A DNA stretch of 64,000 bases from Sedimentibacter saalensis (GTDB lineage Bacteria > Bacillota > Clostridia > Tissierellales > Sedimentibacteraceae). The notes beneath the pieces were generated by a model, which searched no databases, was not told the DNA's origin, and worked only from the letters and a program-made list of their open reading frames with translations. Every line of letters starts with the position of its first letter. Position 1 is the first letter of the stretch. Below are positions 8,146-15,675 of the stretch, piece by piece. Where the stretch lies: assembly GCF_007830175.1 (NCBI RefSeq), contig NZ_VLKH01000008.1, positions 62,001-126,000 of the forward strand, written 5' to 3'. The translations under genes and the position numbers were made by a program.

Positions 8146-9630
8146 TTATTCTTCTTTAAACGCTTTCATCAGAGATACCATTGCAAGCAACATTACAAAT
8201 ATAAAAGGAAAGGCCGCTGCTACTGAAGCAGTCTGCAGTGCTTGAAGTCCACCTGCAAGTAATAGAGAAGTAGCAAATAAAGATTGAACAACTCCCCAAA
8301 TAAACTGTTTCTTGGCTGGTGGATTTAAATTGCCTTGTGAACTAAACATACCTAATACGAATGTAGCCGAATTTGCTGATGTAATGAAAAATGTTCCCAA
8401 TAATACTACTGTTATTAAAGATAAGATTTTACTTAAAGGGTACTGATTGAATACTTGAAACAAAGCAGTAGATGGACTATTTACTGCTAGTTGTAATCCT
8501 TCTATACCTATTTTATCAATTAGGTTAATACCCATAGAACCAAATGCTGCAAACCAAACAATTGATACTACAGCCGGAGCAAATATTACACCCATAATAA
8601 ATTCTCTTATGGTTCTGCCTTTTGATATACGTGCTATAAAAGTTCCTACAAATGGTGCCCAAGCTATCCACCAAGCCCAATAAAACACAGTCCACCCTTT
8701 TAACCAACTATTATCGCCAAAAGCTTCGATATGAAGACTAGCACTTACAAAACCATTAATATATTGACCCAACCCATTTGTTAATGCATTAATTATTTTC
8801 AATGTTGGCCCTAATACAATGGTTAATACAAGTAAGCTAAAAGCAAGTATAAGATTAATGTCTCCTAGTATCTTTATACCTTTGCCTATGCCACTTATCG
8901 CCGTCCAGATATATAAAATTGTAATAATAAATATTATCCCTATCTGAACTATTTTAGTTTCCGGAATATTAAACAAATAATTCAGCCCACTGTTTATCTG
9001 TAAAGTTCCAAGTCCAAGAGACGTAGCTACGCCAGAAACTGTTGCAAATACAGCTAATATATCTATAAATTTTCCAATAGGTCCATTAACTCTCTTCTCT
9101 CCGATTAAAGGAATGAAAATGCTACTAATTAGACCTGGTTTATTTTTTCTAAATTGAAAATAAGCAAGTGCAAGTCCAATGATGCTATAATTAGCCCAAG
9201 GGTGAAATCCCCAGTGCATAAAGGATGTCCTCATAGCAAAATTCGCAGCCTCCATTGTACCAGGCTCTGCCCCAACTGGGTTAACAAAATGTGATATAGG
9301 CTCTGCTACGCCCCAAAACACAAGTCCAATGCCCATGCCTGCTCCAAACAACATACCAAACCAAGATGTTGTACTATATTCTGGTTTTGAATCATCAGGT
9401 CCTAATTTAATAGATCCATATTTGCTAAAAGCTAATAAAAGGGCAAATACAACAAAAGCTAACATAGATAGCAAGTAAGTCCATCCAAAATTAGTTGTAA
9501 GAAAATCAAATATAAAAGTTGCAAAATTTGAAAAATTCTCTTTTGCGATTATTCCCCATAAAACTATAACAATAGATATAGAAAGAGATATATAAAACAC
9601 ACTATTATCTTTTTGATTTAATTTATTCAA
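8146..9630 (-). CDS. BCCT-family betaine/choline/carnitine transporter
   Basis: This 494-residue membrane protein has about 12 hydrophobic segments and the BCCT signatures GAGMGIGLVFWGVAEP near residue 95 and the tryptophan-rich VFYWAWWIAWAPFVG near 315, which forms the quaternary-amine binding box in BetP-like proteins. It ends with the short tail MKAFKEE and lacks the long osmosensing C-terminus of BetP. It sits between the substrate-specific reductase genes and trxB, so it most likely imports glycine betaine (or sarcosine) as electron acceptor; substrate is inference. The start is TTG at 9630 with GGGAGG upstream. Hairpins flank the gene on both sides. Confidence 0.93.
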   Translation of the reverse strand: MNKLNQKDNSVFYISLSISIVIVLWGIIAKENFSNFATFIFDFLTTNFGWTYLLSMLAFVVFALLLAFSKYGSIKLGPDDSKPEYSTTSWFGMLFGAGMGIGLVFWGVAEPISHFVNPVGAEPGTMEAANFAMRTSFMHWGFHPWANYSIIGLALAYFQFRKNKPGLISSIFIPLIGEKRVNGPIGKFIDILAVFATVSGVATSLGLGTLQINSGLNYLFNIPETKIVQIGIIFIITILYIWTAISGIGKGIKILGDINLILAFSLLVLTIVLGPTLKIINALTNGLGQYINGFVSASLHIEAFGDNSWLKGWTVFYWAWWIAWAPFVGTFIARISKGRTIREFIMGVIFAPAVVSIVWFAAFGSMGINLIDKIGIEGLQLAVNSPSTALFQVFNQYPLSKILSLITVVLLGTFFITSANSATFVLGMFSSQGNLNPPAKKQFIWGVVQSLFATSLLLAGGLQALQTASVAAAFPFIFVMLLAMVSLMKAFKEE

Positions 9631-9652
9631 TATGTTCCTCCCTTTTTTATGG

Positions 9653-9682
9653 TTTAGATGAGGGTAAAAACCCTCATCTAAA
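9653..9682 (-). other. Intercistronic 13-bp hairpin between grdH and the BCCT gene
   Basis: TTTAGATGAGGGT pairs perfectly with ACCCTCATCTAAA around a four-base loop. On the minus strand the loop is TTTT and no U-tract follows directly. It lies 7 bases past the grdH stop and 22 bases before the transporter start. It may protect the upstream mRNA 3' end or attenuate. Confidence 0.75.
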
Positions 9683-9688
9683 ATTAGT

Positions 9689-10999
9689 TTAAATTTTCAC
9701 CTTAAATACTGTTTGTTCTTTCACATCATCAGTTAAAGCATCTAGTGCTACACCTACACGATGATATCTAAGTTTCCATTGTTGCTCCTTAGATGTTGAA
9801 GGATCCCCCAATGGATATGGAATAGATATTGTAGGTACTATCTTGTTTGAGCCAACTGTTGTTGCTACAGGTATCAAATTACACATTTGAACTATCGGAA
9901 TTCCTGCTCTTTCAATTTCTTTTACCATCGTTGCACCGCAACGAGTACAGGTACCTCAGGTTGAAGTCATTATAACTCCGTCAACTTTATCTTCAAATAA
10001 TTTTTGTACTATTTCTTTGCCCATTCTTGCTGCTTCAGCTTGAGTGGTTCCTGTGCCTACAGTACTATAGAAATAATCATGTAGCTTTGCTATTTTTCCT
10101 TCTTTTAAATATGCTTTCATTGCATCAATCGGCATTATTACATTTGGATCTGCATCTGCTGCTGCAGGATCAAAACCAGCATGTATAGTCTTATATACTC
10201 CTGATTCTAATCTATCAACATCTGATATATCATATCTTCCCCAGCGTGTTGCTGATGCTGATTGAATTCTATCCGGATTATTTACAGGTACTATTCCACC
10301 GGTTGTTACCATTGCTATATTTGCTTTTGATAAATCTTTTATTGGTGCTGCTATTGGTACTCTGTCTAGTTTTGGTATAGGAAGTTCCGTAATATAAGGC
10401 TGGTCATTCAATTTCTTAATCAACATCTCCACGCCTCTTTGAGCAGCAATCTTTCCTGATTTCAACCAAACTTGAGCTCTAATTCCTCTTGGGAAAAAAC
10501 CTTCTTCATCAGCTGAACCTGTTTCTTCGCCTTTTAGTATTTTATTTGCAAAATTTGCTATTACCTTTATATCACCTCTAAGTTTAGCAGCAGATTTTCC
10601 ACCTTCAAAGATATACATATCTTTTTTAAACATTTCTACCCCAGGATTTTCTACATTCATTGAAGTAATAACTGGTACATTAAATCTTTCCTTAACTGCT
10701 TTACAAATAGTTCCGCATGCTACCCCATATCTACCTGCCTGGAATGCTGGGCCTGCAATAAATATATCAAATTCTTTATCTTCTAAAAATCCCAATATTA
10801 TCTTTACAGCTTCTTCCGTATTTGAACCCATAAAGTTATCACCACAAATTACTGTATGTGTAACTTCTGCTTCAATAGCATCGCTTAGTGCAAGTGATGG
10901 TCCTACCAATCCCTCTCTTATCTCTGGCTTATAATCTGCTTTCTCTTCTCCGCCTATTCCTGCAAAAAATTGATTTATATAATGAATTGCTTTTTTCAT
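9689..10999 (-). CDS. grdH: Betaine/sarcosine reductase protein B selenoprotein subunit (Sec348)
   Basis: This 436-residue selenoprotein is the Sec-containing half of the substrate-specific protein B. It has an in-frame TGA at 9958-9956, codon 348, in the motif TSTU followed by GTCTRC. Without readthrough the gene would appear as two frames (10999-9956 and 9928-9689). It activates the substrate and hands the carboxymethyl group to GrdA. GrdB, GrdF and GrdH are close relatives; the H assignment rests on the partner GrdI-like gene 11 bases upstream and the BCCT gene downstream, so sarcosine-type GrdF is an alternative. ATG start with AGGAGGTG upstream. Confidence 0.9.
9929..9958 (-). promoter_or_regulatory. 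Selenocysteine UGA and SECIS-like hairpin in grdH
   Basis: The UGA (9958-9956) is followed 12 bases later in the mRNA by a six-pair stem CGUUGC-GGU-GCAACG (9943-9929). A small apical stem with a GGU-containing loop at this distance fits the known bacterial SECIS layout read by SelB. Confidence 0.7.
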
Positions 11000-11010
11000 C
11001 TCTACACCTC

Positions 11011-12336
11011 CTAAAATTCTTTCATTGTCTTAGTTGACCAACCAGCTATTCTATCTCCACAGAACATAGCATTATCTTCCATAACAATAGATCCATCTTC
11101 TCTTACAGAAGCTCCAAGCAGCTCATCATAAGACCATCCACCTGATAAACCGTCTCTAGCTAATGATTGTAATTCACCAATTACTTTGTCTGCTGGTGGA
11201 AGTTCAATTAATTGTGAAACGTTGCCTGTAGATACCAACGCATTTGCTTTCTTGTCTAATGTAACAAGTGGTTGAGAAGCTCCATCTCTACCTGTGCATT
11301 CATTACTAATACCTACAGTCTTTACTCCAACATCTTCTAAAGATGAAATGCATAAAATATAATCAGCATCAGGATTTCCATATCCTTCTTCTGTAACTAT
11401 AGCACCATCGGCACCTAAGGATTTTGCCATTTGTGCTACAAATATTGCTGAACGTTTCTTTTGTTCTAATGATACATTTAAGTTTGACATTATAACGCCT
11501 AAGAAATTAATGCTTTTTCCGTGTTCTTTATATAATTCCTTAATAGTTGGAAAATTTTGAAAGTCATATGTGCACCATTTTGAAGAACTAGGCATAAAGC
11601 TACCGGATATCATTGCTCCATCTAATATTTCATTAGGATGCATAAATGTTGGAACAAATTTATTCATATCCCATCCGTACACTAAATCATTATATCCCAA
11701 CTCTTCCATTTGAGACTGAGGTTGCATTACTAATACTACTGATGGAAGTTTACTAATTTCTTCAGATCTTTTAATAACTGAATCTAATTCAAAAACTTCT
11801 GTTTCTTCAGGTACTAAGTCTTTAACTGCATTTCCTAAATATTCTGCTAATTTATGTGTTGCCCATCTAATTGCTCTATTTTTTTTCTGTTGTTCAAATC
11901 TTTCAAATTCTTCATCAGTATCGGCTACTACACATATATTGATGAGTTCTGAAAACAAAGTGTACTTTGCACCTTCTCCACCCATATCAATTAATCCATC
12001 GCCAAAACTACCATAATGCATTCCTACACCTAAAACACTACATCCTTTTAAAGCATGGACTCTTCCGCTACCTGCCGCTTCAACATCTCCAGTTACACCT
12101 GGAAACACCGGTCTGCCATCTGGACGAATCCTAGGTTCTACAGCCTCCTTAACAGGAACTATTCTTGTGTTTTCTCCAGGCTTAGCAATAATTATGTCTA
12201 CATCAATAATGTGCTCATCTTCTTTAAGAAAAGACATCGCCTCTTCTTTGTTAATAGACAGCACTCCATTATGAAACATAGTTTGCTCTCCAAAAACAAC
12301 ATCTTTAACTTGAAAATTACCAATTTCTAATTTCAT
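11011..12336 (-). CDS. grdI: Betaine/sarcosine reductase protein B larger subunit
   Basis: This 441-residue protein (about 48 kDa) belongs to the GrdE/GrdG/GrdI family. It starts MKLEIGNFQVKDVVFGE and carries the conserved LYGWD-like VYGWDMNKFVPT, TEEGYGNPDAD and ECTGRDGASQPL segments. The glycine-type GrdE is a proprotein cleaved at a cysteine near 242; here the matching segment is SGSFMPSSS (244-252) with no Cys, the nearest being Cys255. This fits a betaine or sarcosine enzyme that is not processed to a pyruvoyl form. First gene of the operon, ATG with GGAGTG upstream, 285 bases after the predicted -10. Confidence 0.88.
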   Translation of the reverse strand: MKLEIGNFQVKDVVFGEQTMFHNGVLSINKEEAMSFLKEDEHIIDVDIIIAKPGENTRIVPVKEAVEPRIRPDGRPVFPGVTGDVEAAGSGRVHALKGCSVLGVGMHYGSFGDGLIDMGGEGAKYTLFSELINICVVADTDEEFERFEQQKKNRAIRWATHKLAEYLGNAVKDLVPEETEVFELDSVIKRSEEISKLPSVVLVMQPQSQMEELGYNDLVYGWDMNKFVPTFMHPNEILDGAMISGSFMPSSSKWCTYDFQNFPTIKELYKEHGKSINFLGVIMSNLNVSLEQKKRSAIFVAQMAKSLGADGAIVTEEGYGNPDADYILCISSLEDVGVKTVGISNECTGRDGASQPLVTLDKKANALVSTGNVSQLIELPPADKVIGELQSLARDGLSGGWSYDELLGASVREDGSIVMEDNAMFCGDRIAGWSTKTMKEF

Positions 12337-12613
12337 TTCTTCACTCCTTTTAAGTTAATATAAATAAGCAATTTTTTATAAAATCACTATATTCTTAAAT
12401 TTAAATCTCTTGTGTCAACATTTTTCATTTGATTCTGCAAACATTTTCTTTAAAGTTTCTATATTGTTATTTTTTTTACTAAATTATATTATTTGCTTTT
12501 TAGAGCAATTTTATACGCAACAAGCAAACAATTTCAAAGCAAAATAACTTACAGTGTTTGAAATATTTTACATTTTTTAACTAATAAATGTTTTAATTGT
12601 TAAGTTAATTTAT
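12337..12613 (-). other. Long AT-rich leader of the grd operon
   Basis: The promoter at 12621-12649 leaves about 277 bases of untranslated leader before grdI. I see no conserved riboswitch core, no terminator hairpin and no convincing leader peptide. A TTGACA at 12419-12414 has no well-spaced -10. Confidence 0.4.
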
Positions 12614-12620
12614 TAACGAT

Positions 12621-12649
12621 ATATTAACATAATCATGATTATATGTCAA
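12621..12649 (-). promoter_or_regulatory. Promoter with palindromic operator for grdI operon
   Basis: The minus strand shows -35 TTGACA (12649-12644), a 17-base spacer and -10 TAATAT (12626-12621). The spacer holds the perfect 14-base palindrome ATAATCATGATTAT (12629-12642). A near-identical element lies in the tetR promoter, so this is the likely operator of the adjacent TetR-type repressor. Confidence 0.78.
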
Positions 12650-12727
12650 TCGTTATTATTTTACAATCTAAATTTATTTTTTTCTTACTCCTAGGTTATT
12701 TTTATATTTATTAAATATTTAAAAAGC

Positions 12728-12762
12728 AAAAAACCTCGATATTTAAAAATCGAGGTTTTTTC
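12728..12762. terminator. Intrinsic terminator after tetR, bidirectional
   Basis: AAAACCTCGAT (12730-12740) pairs with ATCGAGGTTTT (12749-12759), with an A-run on the left and T-run on the right. It lies 14 bases past the tetR stop and isolates tetR from the grdI promoter. Confidence 0.88.
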
Positions 12763-12775
12763 TACTTATTCGTAT

Positions 12776-13426
12776 TTAATTTCTTTTCATTATTATGTAT
12801 TCAATAATTTTCATAGTTTCCCGTATAGACTGCTCGATGCTTTTTTCATTTCCAACAACTTTTTCGTGCAATATCCCTTGAAAACTATAAATTATTGTTT
12901 GGTTAATTATATCGAAATACTCTTCTTTTATTATTCCATCCTCTATGAGAGGATACAAGATTATCTTATTCCTATCATAAATACTTTGAAATTTTAACAT
13001 CTTTAATATTTCTCCATTGGATTCTCCCAACTCTTCAGGAAAAATATTATAATATTCATTAATGGTTTCTTTCAATATATCTTTATATTTGCCAAAAAAA
13101 ATATTATAAAAAATTTTAGGATTTTCAAATGAAAACTTACAGAAACACTCCCAAGTTTTCATAAAAACCTCAAGTGAATTATTTGAATTTTTAATAAATT
13201 TAGGTAATTCTAAAATGTATTCTTTCAAATACTTCATTGATGTGAAGAATATCAGATGATCCAAATCTTCAAAATAATTATACAATGTAGCACTATTGTA
13301 GCCTGCTATGTCTGCAACATTTCTTATTGTTACATTTTCTATTCCATCATTATCAATTATTTTATTTGTGGCTTCAATAAAATACAAAAGCATTCTTTTT
13401 CTTTGTATTTCTTTATTAGTTGACAT
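12776..13426 (-). CDS. TetR/AcrR-family transcriptional regulator
   Basis: This 216-residue protein has an N-terminal TetR helix-turn-helix (VTIRNVADIAGYNSATLYNYF, residues about 25-45) and a helical ligand/dimer domain that I cannot assign to a ligand class. It lies upstream of the grd operon on the same strand and is separated from it by a terminator and a promoter. Both its own promoter and the grdI promoter carry the same operator-like element, so it probably represses itself and the reductase operon and is released by a substrate such as betaine. That regulation is inference from shared DNA. Confidence 0.9.
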   Translation of the reverse strand: MSTNKEIQRKRMLLYFIEATNKIIDNDGIENVTIRNVADIAGYNSATLYNYFEDLDHLIFFTSMKYLKEYILELPKFIKNSNNSLEVFMKTWECFCKFSFENPKIFYNIFFGKYKDILKETINEYYNIFPEELGESNGEILKMLKFQSIYDRNKIILYPLIEDGIIKEEYFDIINQTIIYSFQGILHEKVVGNEKSIEQSIRETMKIIEYIIMKRN

Positions 13427-13579
13427 ATATAACTCTCCTTCTTAATTTATATTTTACATTTTTGTCACAACTCATCAAAGTTATATAAATTAATTAGTAT
13501 GCATTTACTTAATTTATAATTAAGTCACCTCTTAGCACTTGGAAACTCTATTATAAATATAAAGCTAAATGTTATGTTG

Positions 13580-13607
13580 ATTATAGCATAATCACGATTT
13601 ATGTCAA
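13580..13607 (-). promoter_or_regulatory. tetR promoter with operator-like element
   Basis: Minus strand -35 TTGACA (13607-13602), 16-base spacer, -10 TATAAT (13585-13580). The spacer AAATCGTGATTATG matches the grdI promoter spacer (AATCATGATTATG) and both follow TTGACATA directly. Confidence 0.78.
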
Positions 13608-13641
13608 CGTATACTTTTTTCACTAAATATCAAAAGCCTAA

Positions 13642-14094
13642 TTATCTGATATACACTAATGAAGCAAGGTATATTTGATCTTCAAGCTTAACACACTTGA
13701 TATTATAATTTTTTACCATGGTGAATTCACCGTCGTAACCGCTCATCTGCCATTTCAAATCAGCATTAATGTTCATATAATAATCTGTCTTTTCCAGGCT
13801 GTTAATTTTATCAACTTCAACACTTAAAGCAAGTTCGTAGTCTGTGGGGCAGTCAATAACCTTGTATAAAATGTCGAGATCGTTTTCCAGAAGATTTTCC
13901 GCTTCTATTTTTTCCAGCTTTTCTTCCAATTTTCCCATGTCCTTATAGCCGTAAAGAAATTCATTCATTACCTCTATGCGCTCATTGAGCAAATATTCTA
14001 TGCTGTCTATTTCCTCGTAGTATTGGTAATATCCAAAAGAATTATAACTAAAAAGAAGCGAAATAAGCATTATGAAGATAAATCTGTTTCTCAT
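13642..14094 (-). CDS. Secreted protein of unknown function
   Basis: I do not recognise this 150-residue protein. It starts with a short charged stretch and a hydrophobic core (FIFIMLISLLFSYNSFG) that reads as a signal peptide with cleavage near residue 22. The mature part is acidic, has a charged helical stretch (residues about 50-70), two cysteines (CPTDYE, IKCVKLE) and aromatic beta-like segments. No lipobox is present. It lies just upstream of tetR on the same strand; the tetR promoter lies directly past its stop, so any link to the grd system is unproven. The ATG start has a weak GGGGGAT site. Confidence 0.6.
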   Translation of the reverse strand: MRNRFIFIMLISLLFSYNSFGYYQYYEEIDSIEYLLNERIEVMNEFLYGYKDMGKLEEKLEKIEAENLLENDLDILYKVIDCPTDYELALSVEVDKINSLEKTDYYMNINADLKWQMSGYDGEFTMVKNYNIKCVKLEDQIYLASLVYIR

Positions 14095-14285
14095 TTGTAA
14101 TCCCCCTACAATAAATTATTGATACCATTTATTATAGGGGGACAAAGTTGTCTTTCATGGCGCTATTTGTCATGAAAATCTTATTAGTTTTCGCTTGTAT
14201 TCAACATATTACTACAATAGACGGGCAATTTGCACAGCTATAGACAAAAACCGTACTAGTCATTCTTTGTCCATGCAGAATTTTA

Positions 14286-15284
14286 TTAGCCTATTGTTTT
14301 TACGCTCTTTCTCTTTTCAATTGTGAAAGGAAGTTCCATGAGACCTTGAGGAGTTTTATCGCCTTTTATCATTTTAATGAGCATGCGCATTCCTACAGCA
14401 CCTACATCATAATACGGTTCTCCTATAGTAGTCAGTTCAGGTCTTACAAATTTTCCTTCTCTTATGTTTCCAAATCCTACTACAGAAACATCATCAGGAA
14501 CTTTTATTCCATTGTCAAAGAAGCTGTTCATCACTCCAATGGCAATTTCATCATTGCTGCATACCACAGCAGTAAACTCGCTTGCATCCTTTGCAATTGT
14601 TTTTCCAAGTTCATATGCCCTGTTGTGCTTGTTTCCTCCCACAACATACATTTTTGAATATTGAAGCTCATTGTCTTCAATTGCCTTTTGATAGCCGGCA
14701 ATTTTGTCATTTTCAACTGATGTTCTGTCTGCAAAGTCAGAAACATATGCAATTTTCTTGTGGCCTTCTTTAATCAGGTAGTTTGTCATCTCATAGAATG
14801 CAGCATTGCTGTCTATTGAAATATGGTTCATGTGTTCATGCACGTCTCTTGTGAAATAAATGCACGGCTTGTTAAGTCCTCTTGCAATTTCAATTATTTC
14901 ATCGTCAAACTTGTTTCCTACCAGGAACAAACCTTCTGCTTGCTTTCTGTCCAGCAACTGCAGATATTTTTCCTGAGTTTCCTTGCTTGAGTAGCTGCTG
15001 CATAGAAGAATGTCATATCCGTACATTTTCCCTATTTCTTCTATTCCTCTTACTATATCAGCAACATAGCTCTGTGCTAAATTGTTTACTATTACACCTA
15101 TTAAATATGATCTTCTTGTAACGAGGCTTCTGGCAACGTCATTTGGCTTGTATCCGGTTTCTTCAATAACTTTAAGTACTCTTCTTCTCACTTCAGGACT
15201 TACTGGCTTAGAATCGTTTATAACCCTTGATACGGTTGAAATAGACACTTCTGCAAGTCGTGCAACGTCTTTAATTGTTATCAT
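14286..15284 (-). CDS. LacI/CcpA-family transcriptional regulator
   Basis: This 332-residue regulator has the LacI helix-turn-helix and hinge (IKDVARLAEVSISTVSRVIN at residues 3-22, then KPNDVARSLV) and a periplasmic-binding-like effector domain with VVGFGNIREGKFVRPELTTI near 270. It has the usual family length. No sugar genes adjoin it, so its regulon cannot be inferred; a CcpA-like or global role is possible. It lies 100 bases downstream of a candidate 6S RNA. The ATG start is preceded by AAGGAGG. Confidence 0.92.
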   Translation of the reverse strand: MITIKDVARLAEVSISTVSRVINDSKPVSPEVRRRVLKVIEETGYKPNDVARSLVTRRSYLIGVIVNNLAQSYVADIVRGIEEIGKMYGYDILLCSSYSSKETQEKYLQLLDRKQAEGLFLVGNKFDDEIIEIARGLNKPCIYFTRDVHEHMNHISIDSNAAFYEMTNYLIKEGHKKIAYVSDFADRTSVENDKIAGYQKAIEDNELQYSKMYVVGGNKHNRAYELGKTIAKDASEFTAVVCSNDEIAIGVMNSFFDNGIKVPDDVSVVGFGNIREGKFVRPELTTIGEPYYDVGAVGMRMLIKMIKGDKTPQGLMELPFTIEKRKSVKTIG

Positions 15285-15385
15285 TTTATCCTCCTTGTTA
15301 ATTTGGTATTTGAATCGTATTCCTAATTATAATTTATTATATATGTATTTTCATGAAAACGCAATTGCTTTTTCCTAGTTTTCCT

Positions 15386-15572
15386 AAAAAAAATAAAACC
15401 CGCGAGAGCCGCAAATTATTAATTCATACCCGCATCTAAGCAGGTGGGATTTCTGTTGAGCAATTCTGACTTCCCGTCGAAGCGGGCCTGTCATAGGCAC
15501 TCAAACTCGAATTCCCTTTTACAGTATGTCGGTTGAATTAAAAAATTTCCGTGAACCGCAGGCTTTTAAGTT
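15386..15572 (-). ncRNA. ssrS: Structured ncRNA, candidate 6S RNA
   Basis: A strong promoter and a terminator bound an RNA of about 187 bases with no open frame and higher GC than its surroundings. The ends pair over nine bases (15558-15566 with 15395-15403), followed by an A/U stem. A side hairpin ACCTGC/GCGGGT (15445-15440 with 15433-15428) sits on the 3' strand of a central open region. The apical arm stacks GGGA/TCCC, TTGAG/CTCAA, TGAC/GTCA and CCCG/CGGG (15486-15483 with 15476-15473). The single rod, central bubble and 3'-side hairpin are the layout of Firmicute 6S RNA. The family call rests on size and fold, not on a search. Confidence 0.6.
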
Positions 15573-15578
15573 AATGTA

Positions 15579-15607
15579 ATTATACCACAGCGTGTTTATT
15601 TTTACAA
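15579..15607 (-). promoter_or_regulatory. Promoter of the candidate 6S RNA
   Basis: Minus strand -35 TTGTAA (15607-15602), 17-base spacer, perfect -10 TATAAT (15584-15579); the start would be near 15572. Confidence 0.78.
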
Positions 15608-15675
15608 CTGTAATTTAATTTTACAAAATACAATTATTAGTATTTTTCCCTCAATATTCGTTAATATTCAAGTCT

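Noticed and set aside
9689-9955. Separate small gene or frameshifted pseudogene before the grdH stop
   Set aside because: The UGA joining the two frames lies in the conserved Sec motif of protein B and is followed by a SECIS-like hairpin, so this is one selenoprotein.
12405-12425. Second promoter TTGACA close to grdI
   Set aside because: The only good -10 candidate (TATAGT) is about 21 bases away, too far for a normal promoter.
12337-12613. Glycine or other known riboswitch in the grdI leader
   Set aside because: The leader is too AT-rich and has none of the conserved purine-rich core and paired elements I would expect.
14095-14285. Small gene between the secreted protein and the LacI-type gene
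   Set aside because: No frame with a ribosome site or coding-like composition was seen in this gap.
15386-15572. tmRNA, RNase P RNA or SRP RNA instead of 6S RNA
   Set aside because: The RNA is too short for tmRNA or RNase P, and the SRP tetraloop domain is not visible.
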